A stretch of DNA of 64,000 nucleotides from Bacteroidales bacterium (GTDB lineage: Bacteria > Bacteroidota > Bacteroidia > Bacteroidales > ML635J-15). The DNA lies in NCBI GenBank assembly GCA_017651185.1, contig JAGCDJ010000020.1, positions 1 through 64,000 on the forward strand. The letters run 5' to 3'. Under the pieces are notes generated by a model that ran no database searches, had not been told where the DNA came from, and worked only from the letters and a program-made list of their open reading frames with translations. The first letter of the stretch is position 1; the number at the start of each line of letters is the position of its first letter. Made by a program: the position numbers and the translations under genes. Of this stretch, positions 18,838-29,000 are shown piece after piece.

Positions 18838-19785
18838 ATGAATCAAACACTTGTTGCAGAGAATGTCGTCAAGAAATATTCGAGCCACCTCGCACTCGAC
18901 AAAGTGTCGATTTCGGTTCCCGAAGGTTGCATTTTCGGACTGCTAGGTCCAAACGGCGCAGGCAAGACGACTCTGATACGAATAATAAACCAGATTACAG
19001 CACCCGACGAGGGTTCGGTATATATTAATGGAGAAAAACTCTCAGGAAAACACATTGCACAAATTGGCTACTTGCCCGAAGAACGTGGACTATACAAAAA
19101 GATGGCTGTGGGCGAACAGGCATTGTACCTCTGCCAGCTCAAGGGAATGAAAAAAGCCGATGCTACCCGCGAACTGAAAAAATGGTTCGAGAAATTCGAG
19201 ATTCAAAACTGGTGGAACAAGAAGGTTGAGGAACTTTCGAAAGGTATGCAGCAGAAGGTTCAGTTCATAACTACTATTCTTCACAAACCGAAACTTCTCA
19301 TCTTTGATGAGCCGTTCAGTGGATTCGACCCTATAAACGCAAACTTGCTTAAGCAGGAAATCCTTGAATTGAAGAAAAACGGTTCAACAATAATTTTCTC
19401 CACCCACAATATGTCGTCGGTTGAGGAAATTTGCGACTACATTGCATTGATAAACAAGTCGAAGAAGATCCTCGAAGGCGAAGTTAATTCCATTCGTCGC
19501 GAATATGCTCCCGACATCTACGAGGTGCAGTATTCGGGATATTTCAACAAGATGATTGCAACGCTGACATCCGACTACAAGATTTTGGACGTCAAGGAAT
19601 TCGAAGGCGGAAGCAAGATGAGCATCGAATTGCTCAACAAGGAGATGACCAACAACGACATCATCTCGCGCCTGACAAATTTCGGCAACATAGAATCGTT
19701 CCAGAAAGCACTGCCGAGCATGAACGATATTTTCATCAGAGTGGTAAGTAACACAAATTCAGAACAAGCGCAAGCACAAAATTAA
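18838..19785 (+). CDS. ABC transporter ATP-binding protein (ABC-2/Nat type)
   Basis: 315 residues. Walker A GPNGAGKT, signature LSKGMQQK, Walker B LLIFDEPFSGFDP and the H-loop STHNM are all intact. A C-terminal DUF4162-like extension (about residues 215-315) is typical of ATPases paired with NatB-type permeases. With the permease 4 nt downstream it should form an exporter whose substrate (Na+, drug or lipid) is not evident. Confidence 0.93.
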   Translation: MNQTLVAENVVKKYSSHLALDKVSISVPEGCIFGLLGPNGAGKTTLIRIINQITAPDEGSVYINGEKLSGKHIAQIGYLPEERGLYKKMAVGEQALYLCQLKGMKKADATRELKKWFEKFEIQNWWNKKVEELSKGMQQKVQFITTILHKPKLLIFDEPFSGFDPINANLLKQEILELKKNGSTIIFSTHNMSSVEEICDYIALINKSKKILEGEVNSIRREYAPDIYEVQYSGYFNKMIATLTSDYKILDVKEFEGGSKMSIELLNKEMTNNDIISRLTNFGNIESFQKALPSMNDIFIRVVSNTNSEQAQAQN

Positions 19786-19789
19786 GAAT

Positions 19790-21172
19790 ATGAGCAAGAT
19801 AGGACTTATTATAGGAAGAGAATACAAAACCCGTGTTCGCAAGAAATCATTCATAGTAATGACAATTCTAGGCCCGATTTTGTTCGCAGCCCTAATGGTG
19901 GCACCGGCAATTCTTATGCGCCTGGAAGATGATGACTTCAAGAATATTGCAGTAATCGATGAAACAGGATTGTTCGACCAATATTCGCTGAAAAACACCA
20001 AGAGCATAAACTTCGATTTCGTATCCGAAAAATATTTCCGTGGCAACTACTACGACCTTTCCGAAGCGAAGGCAAACCTCAAGGATTCTGACCATTACGC
20101 ATTGCTTTACATTCCAATAAACGCATTGTCGGCAAACAACGGTTCGGTGCAACTTTTCTCGTACCAGCAACCTAATATGGGACTGAAGATGCACATTTCC
20201 AATGGAATAGAAAAGAAAGCAGAGGAAATGAAACTCAGCAAGAAAGCCGAGGAACTTGAAATCACCCAAAAAGAAATCGACAATATTCTAATGGTTGCCA
20301 ACACATCGATAAACGTGATAACCACAACCATGAATGACGATGGAACCGAAAAGGAATCGTCTACGACAGTGGCAATGATAATAGGTTACATCTGCGGTTT
20401 CCTAATCTACATGTTCATATTCATGTACGGCTCGATGGTGATGAACGGCGTAATCGAGGAAAAATCGAACCGAATTGTAGAAGTTATTGTTTCATCGGTA
20501 AAACCATTCCAACTTATGCTTGGCAAGATTATAGGCGTGGCGCTAGTAGGAATTACGCAGTTTGTCTTGTGGGTACTGCTAACACTTGGAATAGTAAGCG
20601 TAACTTATGCAGTGTTGCAGAAGGATTTTTCCACCGCCGACCTTAATCCGCAGACTCAGATTATGGGTTCGACGCTAACCGATGCTACCGATGTCAATAC
20701 CGACGACATGGCAAAGTTCGATGATATAATGAAAGCAATGAATTCGGTGAATTATGTTGGATTGTTGCTGATGTTCCTGTTCTACTTCATAGGTGGTTAT
20801 CTGCTATATGCAGGAATGTTTGCAATAGCAGGTTCGGCTGTCGATAACGAAACGGACACACAGCAGTTTATGCTACCAATAACAGTACCGCTTATCCTTG
20901 CAATTTTTGTAATGCTTTCGGCAATCAACAATCCCGACGGCAGTCTTGCGTACTGGTTCTCTATAATTCCTTTCACATCACCGATAGTGATGCTGGTAAG
21001 GATTCCGTTTGGCGTACCTTTCACCGACATTATCATATCAATGGTTCTGCTTATTGCAACTTTCATTGCAATGACATGGCTTGCAGCCAAGATTTATCGC
21101 GTTGGAATACTGATGTACGGCAAGAAGACCAACTACAAGGAACTGTGGAAATGGTTGAAGTATAAAAACTAA
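19790..21172 (+). CDS. ABC-2 type permease, NatB-like
   Basis: 460 residues. One N-terminal transmembrane helix (about residues 24-44) is followed by a large extracytoplasmic domain (about 45-190) and at least five helices in the C-terminal half (starting TVAMIIGYICGFLIYMFIF). This is the ABC-2_3 layout. The motif MNGVIEEKSNRIVEVIVSSVKPFQLMLGK is the conserved coupling region of the family. Partner of the ATPase immediately upstream. Confidence 0.9.
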   Translation: MSKIGLIIGREYKTRVRKKSFIVMTILGPILFAALMVAPAILMRLEDDDFKNIAVIDETGLFDQYSLKNTKSINFDFVSEKYFRGNYYDLSEAKANLKDSDHYALLYIPINALSANNGSVQLFSYQQPNMGLKMHISNGIEKKAEEMKLSKKAEELEITQKEIDNILMVANTSINVITTTMNDDGTEKESSTTVAMIIGYICGFLIYMFIFMYGSMVMNGVIEEKSNRIVEVIVSSVKPFQLMLGKIIGVALVGITQFVLWVLLTLGIVSVTYAVLQKDFSTADLNPQTQIMGSTLTDATDVNTDDMAKFDDIMKAMNSVNYVGLLLMFLFYFIGGYLLYAGMFAIAGSAVDNETDTQQFMLPITVPLILAIFVMLSAINNPDGSLAYWFSIIPFTSPIVMLVRIPFGVPFTDIIISMVLLIATFIAMTWLAAKIYRVGILMYGKKTNYKELWKWLKYKN

Positions 21173-21174
21173 AA

Positions 21175-21200
21175 GGGATTTATAAGGGGGAGCAATCCCC
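21175..21200. terminator. Weak bidirectional terminator between convergent genes
   Basis: GGGATT and AATCCC (or the inner GGGG and CCCC) can form a short stem in the 27-bp gap between the permease and the rluD-like gene. There is no strong T-run. Confidence 0.3.
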
Positions 21201-22285
21201 TACTCGTCCCTGCCGGCAACGTAACTGCGCCACTTTTCGATGCAACGCGTCATGTCCTCGGGAAGTTCCGACTCGAAATACAATTCCTTACGGGTGACGG
21301 GATGAATAAAGCCAAGCGACTTGGCATGCAACGCCTGGCGAGGAAGAATCTTAAAGCAATTCTCGACAAACTGCTTGTATTTGGTAAATGTTGTACCCTT
21401 TAGAATTTGGTCGCCTCCATATTCCCAGTCGTTGAACAGCGGATGCCCGATATGCTTGAAATGAACTCTTATCTGGTGCGTCCTACCCGTCTCAAGGCGG
21501 CATTCCACAAGATTAACATAACCTAGTCTTTCCAATACTCGCCAATGGGTTATTGCCTCCTTGCCGTAATCGCCTTCGGGGAATACGTCCATAACCTTGC
21601 GGTTCTTAAGATTGCGGCCTACGTTTCCTATAATCGTACCCTCATCTTCTGGCATATTGCCCCACACAAGCGCATTGTATGCCCGCTTGCACGTATGGTA
21701 GAAAAACTGGCTTGCAAGTCCTTCGCGGGCGACCTCCGACTTTGCCACGACTAGCAATCCCGACGTATTCATATCTATACGGTGAACTAGTCCGGGACGG
21801 AAAGTATCGGCATTGAACATTGGCAAATCCTTGAAACGATAGGCAAGCGCATTGACCAAAGTTCCCTCAAAATGCCCCAGACTTGGATGAACAACCATAC
21901 CCGCCGCCTTGTTGACCACAATCAGGTCATCGTCTTCATAAACCACATCAAGCGGAATGTTTTCGGGAATTATACTGGTATCCTGCTTTGGAAACGATAG
22001 TTTTATGCTTATGTCGTCGTTGGGTTTTATCTTGTAGCTGCTACGTACTGGTTTTCCATTGACAAACACGAAACCGCCCTCTGCAGCAGACTGTATCCTA
22101 TTGCGCGAAGTGCTTGGCAGACGCAACGACAAATACTTGTCTATTCGCATTGACTTCTGACCAGGTTCTACCTCCAAGTGCCTATGCTCGAACAACTCGC
22201 CTTCGCCAGAACCACCTTGATAATCCTCTGACTCGAGTTCGTCAAGTTCCTCGAAATCTTCAAGTTCTTCAAAATCCTTATCCAT
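21200..22285 (-). CDS. rluD: RluA/RluD family 23S rRNA pseudouridine synthase
   Basis: 361 residues. An acidic N-terminal tail (about 1-40) precedes an S4 RNA-binding domain (MRIDKYLSLRLPSTSRNRIQS) and the catalytic domain with GLVHRIDMNTSGLLVVAK, where Asp is the nucleophile, and ETGRTHQIRVH. It isomerises uridines in 23S rRNA. In Bacteroidetes this gene commonly follows a PASTA-domain gene; here the same order holds with a T9SS cargo gene between them. The 6-nt gap from that gene implies cotranscription. Confidence 0.93.
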   Translation of the reverse strand: MDKDFEELEDFEELDELESEDYQGGSGEGELFEHRHLEVEPGQKSMRIDKYLSLRLPSTSRNRIQSAAEGGFVFVNGKPVRSSYKIKPNDDISIKLSFPKQDTSIIPENIPLDVVYEDDDLIVVNKAAGMVVHPSLGHFEGTLVNALAYRFKDLPMFNADTFRPGLVHRIDMNTSGLLVVAKSEVAREGLASQFFYHTCKRAYNALVWGNMPEDEGTIIGNVGRNLKNRKVMDVFPEGDYGKEAITHWRVLERLGYVNLVECRLETGRTHQIRVHFKHIGHPLFNDWEYGGDQILKGTTFTKYKQFVENCFKILPRQALHAKSLGFIHPVTRKELYFESELPEDMTRCIEKWRSYVAGRDE

Positions 22286-22290
22286 ACGGG

Positions 22291-24177
22291 CTAACGCATT
22301 ATCAATATCTTAGCAGTCTCAAATAACTTTTTGTCGGAATACGGCTTCACAAAATAAGTACCGTCGGGCAAAGACGAGACGTTTATCGAACCCGCAGCAT
22401 CAGACTGCATTACCAAACGACCTAGACTATCATATATCATCACACCGTCGATGTCGGATTCGGTTTCCACTGTTATTTCATCGGAAGCAGGGTTCGGGAA
22501 TACGCTACATTGCTGAGAAATGCGCGTAACTGGTGCAGAAGCATAGTTCCTTACCTCGTATCCGAAAACAGGACGAATCATCAGCGCACCCGAGATTATC
22601 GAGTTCTGCCATGTTCCCGAGACGTTATAAAATATCTTGTCGTGAGCATCGTTTTCGGTATCAAGACCGCAGTTGAGCATATCGTTTGTCGTCTTTATCC
22701 ATCCCACATAGAACGGACCATTGATTACCACTGCTGTATCTAACGGATAATAGACGTAACCGTTTATCTCGTTCAAAAACGCAGGGCGCACGCCCAATCT
22801 GCTAACAATTGTATCGCCCGGGACGCCATTGTCATCCTGCCATACGGTAAGGTAGAAATACTTCACATTGCCGTCGTTCTGCGTGCGGTTAAAATAAATG
22901 TAAACACCAAACAGAGTATCGGTCATATATGGTTCGAACTTGTATGCCAGACTTGCATTTGCAGTCCCTTGCCCCGAAATTCCATATCCTTTCTCGGCAG
23001 TACCATCGTCGTAAGCATAATAATTCTTGAAATCCTGATAAAACCTTACTGTATCATTCCAACGGTAATAGTCGCGGGCTTGTGCGACATCGGTCTTTAG
23101 GTTGGCACGAACAAGGAATTTGGCAGAATCGTCGTTCTGGTATGTTTCCTCGTTGAATAAATAGCAGAACTTCTTCGTGTAGCTTATTTCCTCGTTGGCA
23201 TTTATGTTTTCGCTATCATCACCGCAATAGTTATCGATATAAGTACGGGCAGGTATAAGCGACGATTGCTCGTCCTTGTCGAACACGTCGTACTGGCGGT
23301 TGATATTGTGTACAGCATTCTGCAAATTGGCATAAGTAAATGTTATGGAATCGTACACCGCCTCGCGTCCCTTTGATATAAAATGCCGCCATGGCACGTA
23401 GGTGTAGTCCTTAAGGAAAGGACCGACATTCTTCGTCATAGCCACATCCTCGATGATTGTGTCGTTTGCCGACCGTCCAGCATCAAGAATAATGAAGTCA
23501 AGGTTCCACTGGTCAACATTGCTCTGCCAACTTGGCTCGTAATTTGAACTGATGCTCACATAGTTGAGAAAACGGAAACGGAATCCTTTTTTCAGCCATA
23601 CCGAATCCTTTACAGCCACAAGCACCTGCTCAAATTCATCCATTGCAGTACCGCCAGAAACCCTCCACACACTGCTCCATTCATCGTCGTCGACAGAATA
23701 GAACTGAAGTACAAGCGAATCACGATATTCGGGCATATTGCCGTTGCCACCGCACTGGTAGAAAAAACTCAAATATATCGAATCCGAGGGATTGCGTTGC
23801 AGGTTTATAGGTTTTGATGTCAGATAATCGGACACTTCAGACATCCCATAAGGCAATGTTGAATATACATTTCCGTGCTCGTCGAGAGCATCGAGTGTAA
23901 CAACACCAATGGAAATGGGATTCTTGGCGCACGAGTTGTTTACAAAAGCATATTTGTCGGACCATTTTGTAGAATCGGGATACATGTACGATGCCGAAAA
24001 GTCGTCGAAGAACGGCAATTCGAGAGTGTCAGATGTTGCCACCTTTTCTCCGCACTTGCCGAAATATCTTGCGCTGTAGTCGCGCAACGCAGGATTTCCG
24101 CAGTCTATCACAACTTCCTGCGCAAAGAGACCGAAGGCACTGACAGCAAACAACAATATCGAAACTAACCTTTTCAT
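22291..24177 (-). CDS. T9SS-secreted surface protein, unknown function
   Basis: About 628 residues. Starts with signal peptide MKRLVSILLFAVSAFGLFAQ and ends with a type A T9SS sorting domain (VFPNPASDEITVE...GTYFVKPYSDKKLFETAKILI). The middle is β-rich, with jelly-roll-like elements such as LPFFDDFSASYMYPDSTKW and YFYLTVWQDDNG that occur in gliding/T9SS cargo proteins. No catalytic motif. I took the ATG at 24177 because it starts the signal peptide; the ATG 9 nt upstream adds nothing. It lies in an operon with the PASTA gene (15-nt gap) and rluD. Confidence 0.82.
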   Translation of the reverse strand: MKRLVSILLFAVSAFGLFAQEVVIDCGNPALRDYSARYFGKCGEKVATSDTLELPFFDDFSASYMYPDSTKWSDKYAFVNNSCAKNPISIGVVTLDALDEHGNVYSTLPYGMSEVSDYLTSKPINLQRNPSDSIYLSFFYQCGGNGNMPEYRDSLVLQFYSVDDDEWSSVWRVSGGTAMDEFEQVLVAVKDSVWLKKGFRFRFLNYVSISSNYEPSWQSNVDQWNLDFIILDAGRSANDTIIEDVAMTKNVGPFLKDYTYVPWRHFISKGREAVYDSITFTYANLQNAVHNINRQYDVFDKDEQSSLIPARTYIDNYCGDDSENINANEEISYTKKFCYLFNEETYQNDDSAKFLVRANLKTDVAQARDYYRWNDTVRFYQDFKNYYAYDDGTAEKGYGISGQGTANASLAYKFEPYMTDTLFGVYIYFNRTQNDGNVKYFYLTVWQDDNGVPGDTIVSRLGVRPAFLNEINGYVYYPLDTAVVINGPFYVGWIKTTNDMLNCGLDTENDAHDKIFYNVSGTWQNSIISGALMIRPVFGYEVRNYASAPVTRISQQCSVFPNPASDEITVETESDIDGVMIYDSLGRLVMQSDAAGSINVSSLPDGTYFVKPYSDKKLFETAKILIMR

Positions 24178-24192
24178 ACAAAACATTTTAGG

Positions 24193-24852
24193 TTATTCAT
24201 CAAAATTAGTGCCATCGGATGCTGGCGTTTCGTCCAACTTGCTCATTTCTTCGAGCGTTGAAGTTGTTTCTTCCTCTTCCTCATCCTCTTCTTTTGAGTT
24301 CGGGTCGCGACCAGCAACAACAAAGTCGATGCGAGAACCTTGCTTTATCTCTGTTCCAGGTTCAATCGGGCGACCATTGTACATCTGCTTAAGCACAATG
24401 TTGACCACTTCGCCATCCTTTTGCCATTTTACGCTTCCCATCTTCAGTTTCGAATGCTTCAACCTGACAGACAAAGTCTTGTATTGTTCACCGACAAACG
24501 ATGGCATCCTGACCATAATTTCGTTCGAAGTATTTATTTTCATGTAAACTGTGCGGCCATGCTTCACAAGCGACTCCTTTGCAGGATTCTGCTCAACAAC
24601 AACGCCCTTTGGCAATGAATCGATCAACAACGTATCGACAACCGCATATCCAAAACCCTCCTCTTCAAGCAAAGCAATTGCCTCGTTAGCATCCATTCCA
24701 ACCACTGTAGGCACCGTAACCGCCTCACCGTGTCGCGTACACGACTTCAGAGAAACCATCAGAATCACTATTGCTATAACAAATAACAAAATGATTCCCA
24801 ATATGTTGAACCAAAAAGCACGACTAAATATAAAATTAAAAAACTTCTTCAT
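24193..24852 (-). CDS. PASTA domain-containing membrane protein
   Basis: About 219 residues: an N-terminal transmembrane helix (about 10-32), then two PASTA-type modules (VTVPTVVGMDANEAIALLEEEGF and MPSFVGEQYKTLSVRLKHSKL) and an acidic low-complexity tail. PASTA modules bind peptidoglycan fragments or β-lactams in kinases and PBPs, but no kinase or transpeptidase domain is attached. The ATG at 24852 precedes the transmembrane segment directly; an in-frame ATG at 24870 would add six residues. A near-consensus -7 box (TAACTTTA) lies just upstream. Confidence 0.85.
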   Translation of the reverse strand: MKKFFNFIFSRAFWFNILGIILLFVIAIVILMVSLKSCTRHGEAVTVPTVVGMDANEAIALLEEEGFGYAVVDTLLIDSLPKGVVVEQNPAKESLVKHGRTVYMKINTSNEIMVRMPSFVGEQYKTLSVRLKHSKLKMGSVKWQKDGEVVNIVLKQMYNGRPIEPGTEIKQGSRIDFVVAGRDPNSKEEDEEEEETTSTLEEMSKLDETPASDGTNFDE

Positions 24853-24975
24853 GACAATACAAAAAATCAAGTTGTAAAGTTAATACTTTTTTTTGAAACT
24901 GCCGCATCGTACAGAAATTCATATAAAGCACAATACTAACGAAGAAAACATGAATTCAGTATTCCGAAATTAAAT

Positions 24976-24983
24976 TATTTTTG
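24976..24983 (+). promoter_or_regulatory. -7 box (TATTTTTG) of the DAHP synthase gene
   Basis: TATTTTTG matches TAnnTTTG. Transcription should begin around 24990, leaving a leader of about 10 nt before the ATG at 24999. A TTG start at 24981 would lie inside the box and is therefore excluded. Confidence 0.65.
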
Positions 24984-24998
24984 CACAAAAATGCAAAC

Positions 24999-26036
24999 AT
25001 GGCAGAACGACTGATGCTGATATGCGGACCTTGCAGTGCCGAAAGCGAGGAACAAGTAATGACGACGGCCAAACAACTTAAGGAACTCGTCGGTCCAGAC
25101 TATTTCCGTGCAGGAATATGGAAACCCCGCACACGCCCCGACACGTTCGAAGGAATGGGCGAAAAGGGTCTGGCATGGATGCAACGCGTTCAGAAAGAAC
25201 TTCAAATTCCTGTAATAACAGAAGTTGCAAGCGCAAACCATGTTGAAAAAATTGCAGAATACGGTTTCGAAGCATTCTGGATAGGAGCACGAACATCCGC
25301 CAACCCGTTTTCGGTACAGGAAATAGCAGAAGCAGCACGTGGCGGACATTTCAAAATTTTCGTAAAGAACCCAGTAAACCCCGATATTGACCTGTGGTGC
25401 GGAACGATAGAACGTTTCCGGAAATCGGGTTTCGACGACATAGTTGCCGTCAGCCGCGGATTCTATCCATTTTCAAAGACACACCTGCGAAACCTGCCAT
25501 GCTGGGAAATTCCCATAGAACTAGCAAGACGAATGCCCGACATAAAAATCATCTGCGACCCAAGCCACATCGCCGGCGACACAAAATACATAGCAGGAAT
25601 TGCGCAACAGGCAATCGACTTGAGCATGAGCGGACTGATGATTGAATCGCACTGCTGTCCAAGCCAGGCATTCAGCGATAGCAAGCAACAACTCACTCCT
25701 ACAGAAGTAAAGGACCTCATCGACAACCTGAAATTAAAGAATTCTGCAATCAACGACCGCAACTTCGAATTGGAATTAGGCAAACTACGCGACAAGATAG
25801 ACATACTTGACTACCAACTCATTGACATTCTAAAACAACGCTTTGCGATTACAAACGAAATTGGAGAAATAAAAAAGTCGCACAACGTTGCAGTACTACA
25901 AATCGACCGCTGGAAAAAAGTTCTTGAATCGCGAAGCGAATACGCAAAAACTCTTGGACTTTCGCAGGAACTCATTAGTGCCTTATTCTCCGAAATCCAC
26001 AAAGAATCGATTAGGGAACAGCAAGAGGACTGTTGA
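24999..26036 (+). CDS. Bifunctional DAHP synthase/chorismate mutase
   Basis: 345 residues. The first 250 are a KDO8P-synthase-like (type Iβ) DAHP synthase, with ICGPCSAESEEQ, RAGIWKPRTRPDTFEG and CDPSHIAGDT carrying the PEP, E4P and metal ligands; it condenses PEP with erythrose-4-phosphate at the head of the shikimate pathway. The last 90 are an AroQ-type chorismate mutase helix bundle (LRDKIDILDYQLIDILKQRFAITNEIG). This fusion is standard in Bacteroidetes, where the mutase domain also serves feedback control. The ATG at 24999 is fixed by the promoter. Confidence 0.93.
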   Translation: MAERLMLICGPCSAESEEQVMTTAKQLKELVGPDYFRAGIWKPRTRPDTFEGMGEKGLAWMQRVQKELQIPVITEVASANHVEKIAEYGFEAFWIGARTSANPFSVQEIAEAARGGHFKIFVKNPVNPDIDLWCGTIERFRKSGFDDIVAVSRGFYPFSKTHLRNLPCWEIPIELARRMPDIKIICDPSHIAGDTKYIAGIAQQAIDLSMSGLMIESHCCPSQAFSDSKQQLTPTEVKDLIDNLKLKNSAINDRNFELELGKLRDKIDILDYQLIDILKQRFAITNEIGEIKKSHNVAVLQIDRWKKVLESRSEYAKTLGLSQELISALFSEIHKESIREQQEDC

Positions 26037-26044
26037 ACTAGTTG

Positions 26045-29000
26045 TCATTCATTTCCATCCAGCATTATGAATGCAGCCCAGAATCTTGGATTTTCGAAGT
26101 CTTTTGTTGTCTTCAATTTATGCTGTGCCTTAAGGAATGCTTCACGTTTCGACATCCCTGCCATCAGATTTGAGTAGAACTCGGTCATCATCAACTGTGT
26201 AGCATTGTCGTCAACCGACCAGAGGCTCATTATAAGCGTATGCACACCTGCTTTCTTGAATCCGCGCTGAAGTCCGAAAACGCCTTCGTCGGTAATTTCG
26301 CCAAGTCCGGTCTGGCAAGCGGATAGAACTACCATATCGGCATCACGCAAGTCCATATTGCTTATCTCCTTTGCTGTAAGCACTCCATCTTCAACTCCTT
26401 CGGGAACTGGTTGGTTTGTCCAGATGTTGTTGGCCCCTGCAAGCAAAAGTCCCGACAAGTTGAGCGACTGCTCGGAATTGAGAATTGTATCGGCAGGCAT
26501 GAAAAATCCGTGTGTGGCAATATGCAGAAGCGAAACCTTCTTTCCCGACAAATCCTTGAACGATTCTTCGTTGGCAGCCTCACCAATATGCATGTCAACC
26601 TTTATTTTTCCAGCTTTCAGTTTAGCATTAATGGTTTCCACTTCGGTTTTGGTACCAGGTAGGTAGCTCAAACTCGACCTTTCTTCGTCCTTGCTGATGT
26701 CGGCAAATGAATTATATGAAGCGGTTCTTGTTCCAAAGCGTTCGCTTTCGCGCTTCATGGATGCCGTGTCGGAATCGTAGCTTATACCACCGTAAAGCAC
26801 AGCCTCGTCAAATGGACGTGGCGAATAGTCCATGGCAAGGAAGCGAGTAGAAGATACACGGTAGATTTCGTAGGTGTCCGAAATCGACTTTGTGGAATTA
26901 ATCATCGCGTACTCTATTGCTACCTGATGCAGTAATCCTGTTGGTGCAAAATATATGCGTGCGTTTGGCGTGAAATACTTTTCCAAAGGCTTCCATATTG
27001 CATTGTAAAGATCGGTGGATGTATATACGCCCATACGTCTGTCGCGCAAAACTGTTGCACCGCGGTCGTCCGATGGTTTTTCGGGCATAACGCCTGTGCG
27101 CAAAAGTCTTTGCAAGTCCTTTTCGGTGCATAGCGGAACAAACATAGGCGATTTCATGAACTTGTTGACCAAAAGTGCTGCATAGCGGGTTTCGGTGGAG
27201 TCGACTTCGTATCTTGTAAACTCTACAGCCACATCGCCCTTGCGCATTGCCGACTGCACATCTTTCCATGTAAGTCCGATTGATGCATTGAAGCCTCCAT
27301 ATTTTTCAACTTTGGCAACTAACTCTCGCTCAGCTGTGTTTATCTTTTCTTTCAGTTCACGGCAATCGATATATCTATCCTCAACCGGCATTTCGTAAGC
27401 CTTGCCGAGCTTGTTCTTCATGGAAATGAGGTTAGCATAATCGGAAATTAGCGCAGAATCGCCACTTTCGTAAACAGAACGCGTAAACTCAATATCGGAT
27501 GTAAGCAGCAAGCCCTTGGTAATCAGCTCGGCATTATAGGCTCCGCTCGAAATTACATCATTGTTCGGCAATTTGCTTCCGCAACGAAGTATGTGCTGGC
27601 TCATATCCTTGTTTTTCTCCCAGTACATTTCGCGTTCGGCGGAAGTGAGGAAAGAAAAGTCGTTTGCAACATGCTTCCTGTTTATTTCCATTGCTTCTGT
27701 GAAACTTTCAGCTGCCTTGTTGTACTCGCCCATCGCAAAATATACATCACCTATACCGTTGAAAGTTTCGGCGTAAGTAGGATGTTTGTCGTCGTAGATG
27801 TTACGTAAAATAGATAGAGCTTCGTTGTAATTTTTCAGTGCCTTGTCATACTCTCCTCTCGACTTGTAAGTCAGTGCAATATTGCAAAGTGTTGTTGCAT
27901 AGTGCGAACTATTTTCTCCGTATGCTTCCTTGTTTATCGAAAGGCTTTTTTCCAAAAGTGGCATTGCTTCGTTGTATCGACCTAACATAGTATATGAAGT
28001 ACCTTTGTTTTCGTATAGCACAGCATATTCTGCCAGGTTGTCGCTTTGTATTCTGTCCAACATTGCGAGAGCATCATCGTAATAGTCAATGGCAACCCTG
28101 TATTTTCCGGTCTTCTTGCAGAAATTTCCAAGATTGTTGAGAGTCTGTACCTCGGCAAAACTATCGGCACCTTTGTATACCCTTATCGACTCCTGAGCCA
28201 AAATGTAGCATTTGTATGCACGGTCGTAATTGCCAACGGCTACATAGGCGTTACCAAGCAAATTGCATATTGTAGCACAAATATCGCTGTCAACATAGGT
28301 ATATTCAAAGCGCTTGAATTCGGGTTCAAGGCATCCGATAACCGAAACATATTCTCCCATTTCGGCATAGGTGGATGATATTGCATATTTTGTGGCGAAA
28401 TAATTATCGCTTATCTCGTTTTCATCGAAATGCGACATCAAATAGTCGTAATATACAAATGCCTTGTCGTAGTCGTGAAGCGTTGTATTTATATAGGCGG
28501 CATAAAGCATCATAGTATAGTCAATTTCATAATACTCGTCTCTGGATTCCAAGCGCTTGTAATAATCCAGAATAAGGTCAAAATTCTTCAATGCTTCACG
28601 GGTTTCTTCCTTCCCGGCTAACGCAAGGGCCTTGTAAAGCAAGTAATAATAATGAACTTCTGCATAGTTACTACCCGAAATGCTATTACTCTGCGGCAGG
28701 AACCTGTCAAGTTCCGACATGTAATCCAAAGCGGAATCGTATTTTTCGGATATATATTCGATATAACCCATGTGAAGCAACGAATACTCGTAAATTATAC
28801 TGTCGTTACTTGTATTATAGCCGTCGCGCTCAAACAGATTCTTTATCTTGCCATAAGTTTCAATAGCATACGGTCTGCAATCGCTGATATTATTGGATCT
28901 TATGCTAGTGTTTAGCATATATAGGTATTGGTACAGTTTTTCCAGTTCGCTCTGTTCCTCCATACCATAAATGTCGGTATCATAAGTGTCGTCGCCAACC

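Noticed and set aside
24981..24998. TTG start for the DAHP synthase gene
   Set aside because: It lies inside the -7 promoter box; the ATG at 24999 gives the family N-terminus.
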